Position numbers and translations under genes: made by a program | Source of the DNA: Anaerolineales bacterium | GTDB taxonomy: Bacteria > Chloroflexota > Anaerolineae > Anaerolineales > Villigracilaceae | Assembly: GCA_030583885.1 (NCBI GenBank) | Contig: CP129480.1 | Location: 2,668,714-2,732,713 of the forward strand | Reading direction: 5' to 3' | DNA: 64,000 nt | The notes under the pieces: generated by a model | What the model saw: the letters and a program-made list of their open reading frames with translations, nothing else | What the model was told of the DNA's origin: nothing | The model's database searches: none | Part shown: in pieces, positions 60,821-64,000 of the stretch | Numbering within the stretch: position 1 is the stretch's first letter | Layout of the letters: every line of letters starts with the position of its first letter

Positions 60821-61264
60821 ATGAAACGACAACTCCCTTATCACGGCTGGTGTTTTGTGTGCGGGCGGGACAATCCACACAGCATTGGCCTGACATGGTT
60901 CGTGGACGATGACGGGATCATGACATCCGGGTTCACATTGAACGAGGCCCAGCAGGGACCGCCCGGCCACGCGCACGGCGGAGCATCTGCGGCGATTTTA
61001 GATGAAGCGATGGGTCTGGTTGTTTGGGCGGCGGGACACAAGGTGGCGGCGGTCAATTTGGAGATCAACTATCACAAGCCGCTTCCACTCAACCAGCCGC
61101 TGACCCTCGAAGCAAGGATCATCCAAATCGATGAGCGGAAAATCCTCTCGAGCGGGGAGATCAAATTGGCAGATTCAACCGTCGCCGTGAGCGGACGCGG
61201 CATCTATGTCACTGCGCCGAAACTGTTCGAGAGCGTCACCTTAGGAAGGGAAAGCAGGGAATGA
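60821..61264 (+). CDS. PaaI-type hot-dog thioesterase
   Basis: This is a 147-residue protein. FVCGRDNPHSIGL, then HAHGGASAAILDEAMGLVVW (the catalytic His/Asp-bearing hot-dog helix) and VNLEINYHKPLP, match the PaaI/4HBT family, which hydrolyses acyl-CoA or acyl-carrier thioesters. The substrate is unknown. The ATG at 60821 is preferred, although an ATG at 60797 is in frame and neither has a strong ribosome-binding site; the leader is short. Its stop overlaps the next start (ATGA). Confidence 0.82.
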   Translation: MKRQLPYHGWCFVCGRDNPHSIGLTWFVDDDGIMTSGFTLNEAQQGPPGHAHGGASAAILDEAMGLVVWAAGHKVAAVNLEINYHKPLPLNQPLTLEARIIQIDERKILSSGEIKLADSTVAVSGRGIYVTAPKLFESVTLGRESRE

Positions 61265-61716
61265 AGCGAGTTCTCCTTCTCATCCTTATTCTACTATCGA
61301 GTGCATGTCTTCCCATTCCGGATGCAGAACCAACACCGACAACATCCCTGCCATATCGTATTTTGCCGGAAGAAAATCCATATACACCCCGGCAGGAGGA
61401 TGTCAACCTTTCCCGCGCAGGCGTGACGATCACATCCATCAATCTTTCAGAGCGTTTCGATTTAACCCCTTCGCGTGTGACAGTGGCGTTTCTGGGCTAT
61501 ATGCCGGGCGTGTGCAATGAACTGCGCATCGATGTCAAACCGCCCGATGAAAGCCGCCGCATCCTGATTGAGGCATACAGCCTGGTGGATTCAGACCACG
61601 GCTGCGAGAGGGTCTTCCAGCAATTCGAAGCGCACATTTTACTGGGGGTATATTCCCCCGGGCGCTATACGATCTGGGTCAACGAAATTCTGATCGGCGA
61701 TTTCGTCACATATTAA
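61261..61716 (+). CDS. Lipoprotein, tandem paralogue 1
   Basis: This is a 151-residue protein with a signal peptide and lipobox (SSAC). The mature domain contains CNELRIDVKPPDESRRILIEAYSLVD, a Cys pair likely to be disulfide bonded, and ends in YSPGRYTIWVNEILIGDF. The next gene shows the same plan. It is coupled to the thioesterase by ATGA. Function is unknown. Confidence 0.75.
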   Translation: MKRVLLLILILLSSACLPIPDAEPTPTTSLPYRILPEENPYTPRQEDVNLSRAGVTITSINLSERFDLTPSRVTVAFLGYMPGVCNELRIDVKPPDESRRILIEAYSLVDSDHGCERVFQQFEAHILLGVYSPGRYTIWVNEILIGDFVTY

Positions 61717-61765
61717 TGGAACTATTTTAGCCGTTTCACCGTCAGGATAAAAAATGGAGAAGATC

Positions 61766-62221
61766 ATGAAGCGGATATTTATAATCATTACCATCCCGAT
61801 TCTTGTTTTAGGCGCATGCACGCCTGCACAACAACCACGCATGGATGACCCCGTCAACAGCGAGCCCCCGTTCCCGCCGCCAGGGGATGATTTCAGCCCC
61901 ACGCCTGATGACGCCGATCTTATTCGCGGACAGGTGTACCTGGATTCGACGGAATTATTGACACTGGAAAGTTTTCCGCTGCAATTCTCGTTACAGGTCA
62001 CTGGTAATCTGCCTACACCCTGCCATCAACTGCGTGTGGATGTCAATCCGCCAGATGCTCAAAACAAAGTGATGGTGAATGTGTACTCGGTGGCCGACCC
62101 CGAGGTGATGTGCATTCAGGTGCTCGAACCATTTGACACGAATATTTCCCTCGGCAGTTTCCCCGCAGGCAGATATACACTTTGGGTCAATGGCGAAATG
62201 GTCGCGGATTTCCAGTCATAG
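61766..62221 (+). CDS. Lipoprotein, tandem paralogue 2
   Basis: This is a 151-residue protein with a signal peptide and lipobox (LGAC). CHQLRVDVNPPDAQNKVMVNVYSVAD and FPAGRYTLWVNGEMVADF mirror the upstream gene, so these are tandem duplicates that diverged. The ATG at 61766 was chosen because GGAG lies 8 bases before it. A long terminator hairpin follows. Confidence 0.75.
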   Translation: MKRIFIIITIPILVLGACTPAQQPRMDDPVNSEPPFPPPGDDFSPTPDDADLIRGQVYLDSTELLTLESFPLQFSLQVTGNLPTPCHQLRVDVNPPDAQNKVMVNVYSVADPEVMCIQVLEPFDTNISLGSFPAGRYTLWVNGEMVADFQS

Positions 62222-62235
62222 TCCTTAGATTCCAT

Positions 62236-62275
62236 GACAGGAAAGAGCCGGGAAAATTCCCGGCTCTTTCCTGTC
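62236..62275. terminator. Bidirectional terminator with 19-bp arms
   Basis: GACAGGAAAGAGCCGGGAA and its complement lie two bases apart. It separates the lipoprotein gene from the convergent ABC transporter gene. Confidence 0.85.
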
Positions 62276-63023
62276 AGTGGCTCAATATCTGCGAGAGGAA
62301 GAGTTTTGTTCGTTCCTCCTTCGGAGCCTTGAAAATCTCCTCGGGCGCGCCGCTCTCCACAATCTGCCCTTCATCAAAAAAGAACATACGGTCGGCTACT
62401 GCGCGGGCAAAGCCCATTTCGTGGGTCACCACGATCATGGTCATGCCCGATTTCGCCAGTTCCACCATTACGTCCAGCACTTCCTTGATCATTTCAGGGT
62501 CAAGCGCGGAGGTCGGCTCATCGAAGAGCATGATCTTCGGCTGCATGGCAAGCGCGCGCGCGATGGCCACACGCTGCTGCTGGCCGCCGGAAAGTTGACC
62601 AGGGTATTTCTGCGCCTGCTCCGGGATGCCCACCCGCTCCAACAATTGCATGGCGATCTCCTCCGCCTTTTCCCTGGTCCACCTGCGGACCTGAATGGGG
62701 GCAAGAACGATATTCTGCATCACCGTCAAATGCGGGAACAGATTGAACTGCTGGAACACCATGCCCGTTTCGCTGCGAATCTGCTCGATATTACGCACAT
62801 CGTGGCTTAGTTCGATGTCATCCACGATGATCTGTCCGCGCTGATGCTCTTCCAGGCGGTTGATGGTGCGGATAAAGGTGGATTTTCCCGAACCCGATGG
62901 GCCGAAGATGACGATCACCTCCCGCCGTTTCACGTCCATATTTATGCCTTTCAGGGCATGGAAGTTCCCAAACCACTTATGTACATCACGAGCCGAAATA
63001 ATGATATCGCTGTCCTGCACCAT
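62274..63023 (-). CDS. glnQ: Polar amino acid ABC transporter ATP-binding protein
   Basis: This is a 249-residue ATPase with Walker [10 protein letters not shown], signature [15 protein letters not shown], Walker [16 protein letters not shown] and switch His VTHEMGFA. The length and motifs are those of the GlnQ/HisP group. It pairs with the permease immediately upstream; a substrate-binding protein is not in the window. The 3' end touches the bidirectional terminator. Confidence 0.93.
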   Translation of the reverse strand: MVQDSDIIISARDVHKWFGNFHALKGINMDVKRREVIVIFGPSGSGKSTFIRTINRLEEHQRGQIIVDDIELSHDVRNIEQIRSETGMVFQQFNLFPHLTVMQNIVLAPIQVRRWTREKAEEIAMQLLERVGIPEQAQKYPGQLSGGQQQRVAIARALAMQPKIMLFDEPTSALDPEMIKEVLDVMVELAKSGMTMIVVTHEMGFARAVADRMFFFDEGQIVESGAPEEIFKAPKEERTKLFLSQILSH

Positions 63024-63038
63024 GATAGATGCCTCCTT

Positions 63039-64000
63039 TTATCGCTTCCCGACACCAAGTTTTTCCTCCAACCGCTGGCTGAGATAGGACATGCCATAGC
63101 TCAACACCCAGTAGATCAGGGAAACAAAAACATATACTTCGCGCTGCAAGCCCAAAAAGTCAGGCTGCGCCAGAACAGTCTTTGCGATGCCCACCAGATC
63201 GAACAGACCGACAATCGCCACCAGCGCAGTGTCCTTGAAAACGGCAATGAACTGCCCGACCAGGATCGGGATGATCAAGCGCAATGCCTGGGGCAGGATG
63301 ATGAAGATCATGGTCTGCGCACCGCTCAAGCCCAGCGCATGCGCCGCCTCAAACTGCCCCCTGGGGATGGCTTGCAGGCCTCCACGCACATTCTCTGCGA
63401 GATATGCCGCGCTAAATAATGTGACGGCAACCATGGCACGCAGAATACGATCAACCGTCCAATTGGGCGGCAAAAAGAGCGGCAGCATCAATTGGGCCAT
63501 AAAAAAAATGGTGATTAACGGGACACCGCGCACCAATTCGATATATGCCACGCTCACCAGCCGGATGATGGGCAGTTCGGACCTGCGTCCCAGGGCAAGC
63601 ATGACACCAAGTGGAAAGGAGAAAAGGATGCCAACCACCGTGAGCAGGAAGGTCAGCAGCAAACCGCCCCACAGGTTGGTGCCGACGATGGGCATCACCC
63701 CACCTTCAGGTGTGACACCGCGTGTCAGCAGGATGAACATTGGCAGGGAAAGAATCCACCCAAGGATCACGATCCTGCCCAGTACCTGCGGCTTGCCCGC
63801 TCCCATCCCCCAGCCGATCACTCCTGTCACGCTGAGGATAATAAGCCACTTGCGGGGCTCATCTCCAAAGGGAAAAAGGGTAAGCAGGGCGGGGGAGGCA
63901 AGCAGGAGAATGGTTGCGAAATACGATCTTCGCGCCCAGATGGCAAGCGAATTTCCCGTCAGGAACATTAGAAAGCCGAGCGCAACCCACAACCGCCATG
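63039..64000 (-). CDS. Polar amino acid ABC transporter permease (5' partial)
   Basis: At least 320 residues are visible and the frame stays open to the window edge, so the N-terminus is missing. The first visible part has three to four extra helices, as in AapM/BztC-like long permeases. The permease core holds the EAA-type loop AAHALGLSGAQTMIFIILPQALRLIIPILVGQFIAVFKDTALV. It is encoded just before the ATPase gene, with a 15-base gap. The likely cargo is a polar amino acid. Confidence 0.9.
   Translation of the reverse strand, partial: WRLWVALGFLMFLTGNSLAIWARRSYFATILLLASPALLTLFPFGDEPRKWLIILSVTGVIGWGMGAGKPQVLGRIVILGWILSLPMFILLTRGVTPEGGVMPIVGTNLWGGLLLTFLLTVVGILFSFPLGVMLALGRRSELPIIRLVSVAYIELVRGVPLITIFFMAQLMLPLFLPPNWTVDRILRAMVAVTLFSAAYLAENVRGGLQAIPRGQFEAAHALGLSGAQTMIFIILPQALRLIIPILVGQFIAVFKDTALVAIVGLFDLVGIAKTVLAQPDFLGLQREVYVFVSLIYWVLSYGMSYLSQRLEEKLGVGKR

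Noticed and set aside
1..64000. CRISPR arrays, tRNA or rRNA genes and complete insertion sequences
   Set aside because: Reading both strands revealed no regularly spaced repeats, no cloverleaf sequences, no rRNA stretches and no transposase-like proteins.

Overview
The window reads as a chromosomal segment of a Chloroflexota bacterium, most likely class Anaerolineae. The reasons are the many small lipoproteins with Thr/Pro-rich linkers behind a lipobox, a complex I cluster with two nuoM genes, COG4586/4587/3694-type ABC-2 exporters, a DUF2785 protein, and large multi-pass membrane proteins. This placement is an inference from gene content. I see no rRNA, tRNA, CRISPR array or complete insertion sequence.

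Layout. 1-9.5 kb: a membrane protein with a C-terminal HTH-like tail, a lipoprotein, a 1265-residue membrane protein, an anchored LamG-like protein and a SUMF1-like lipoprotein, then a decayed stretch holding a fragment of the giant gene's 3' end. 9.5-11.6 kb: a sirtuin and two tandem lipoproteins. 11.7-18.4 kb: two convergent ABC-2 exporter operons sharing a terminator. The right-hand one has a promoter, a 20-residue leader ORF, an attenuator-like hairpin and RBS-sequestering pairings upstream. 18.4-29.8 kb: a DinB-like protein, rpsO-pnp, prfC, a BASS transporter, an MFS transporter, VOC and MaoC proteins, a lipoprotein, then GNAT, SRPBCC and murE on the minus strand. 29.9-41.5 kb (minus strand): the F0 part of ATP synthase (atpZ-like, atpB, atpE, b/delta fusion) behind the complex I membrane arm (nuoA, H, J, K, L, M, M, N). 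F1 and complex I hydrophilic genes are absent. One NuoM copy lacks the conserved mid-membrane lysine.

41.5-46 kb: envelope proteins, a nucleotidyltransferase-like protein, an APC permease and a metallophosphoesterase. 46.2-50.8 kb: an exported TIM-barrel-like protein with GC-rich codons, then tryptophanase and tryptophan 2,3-dioxygenase, two separate routes of tryptophan breakdown. 50.8-51.7 kb: a small operon (glycine-zipper protein, four-helix membrane protein, XRE regulator) behind a near-consensus promoter flanked by two inverted repeats. 51.8-58.4 kb: an SLC13 permease, recJ carrying in-frame intergenic-type repeats, a squalene-cyclase-like protein, two PPOX-fold proteins and a YkgJ-type cysteine-cluster protein. 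58.6-60.8 kb: an aldehyde ferredoxin oxidoreductase with a MoaD/ThiS protein. 60.8-64 kb: a thioesterase, two lipoproteins and an amino-acid ABC transporter cut by the window edge.

Most genes are tightly packed. ATGA, GTGA and TAATG overlaps mark translational coupling, and they decided many of the start sites given here.
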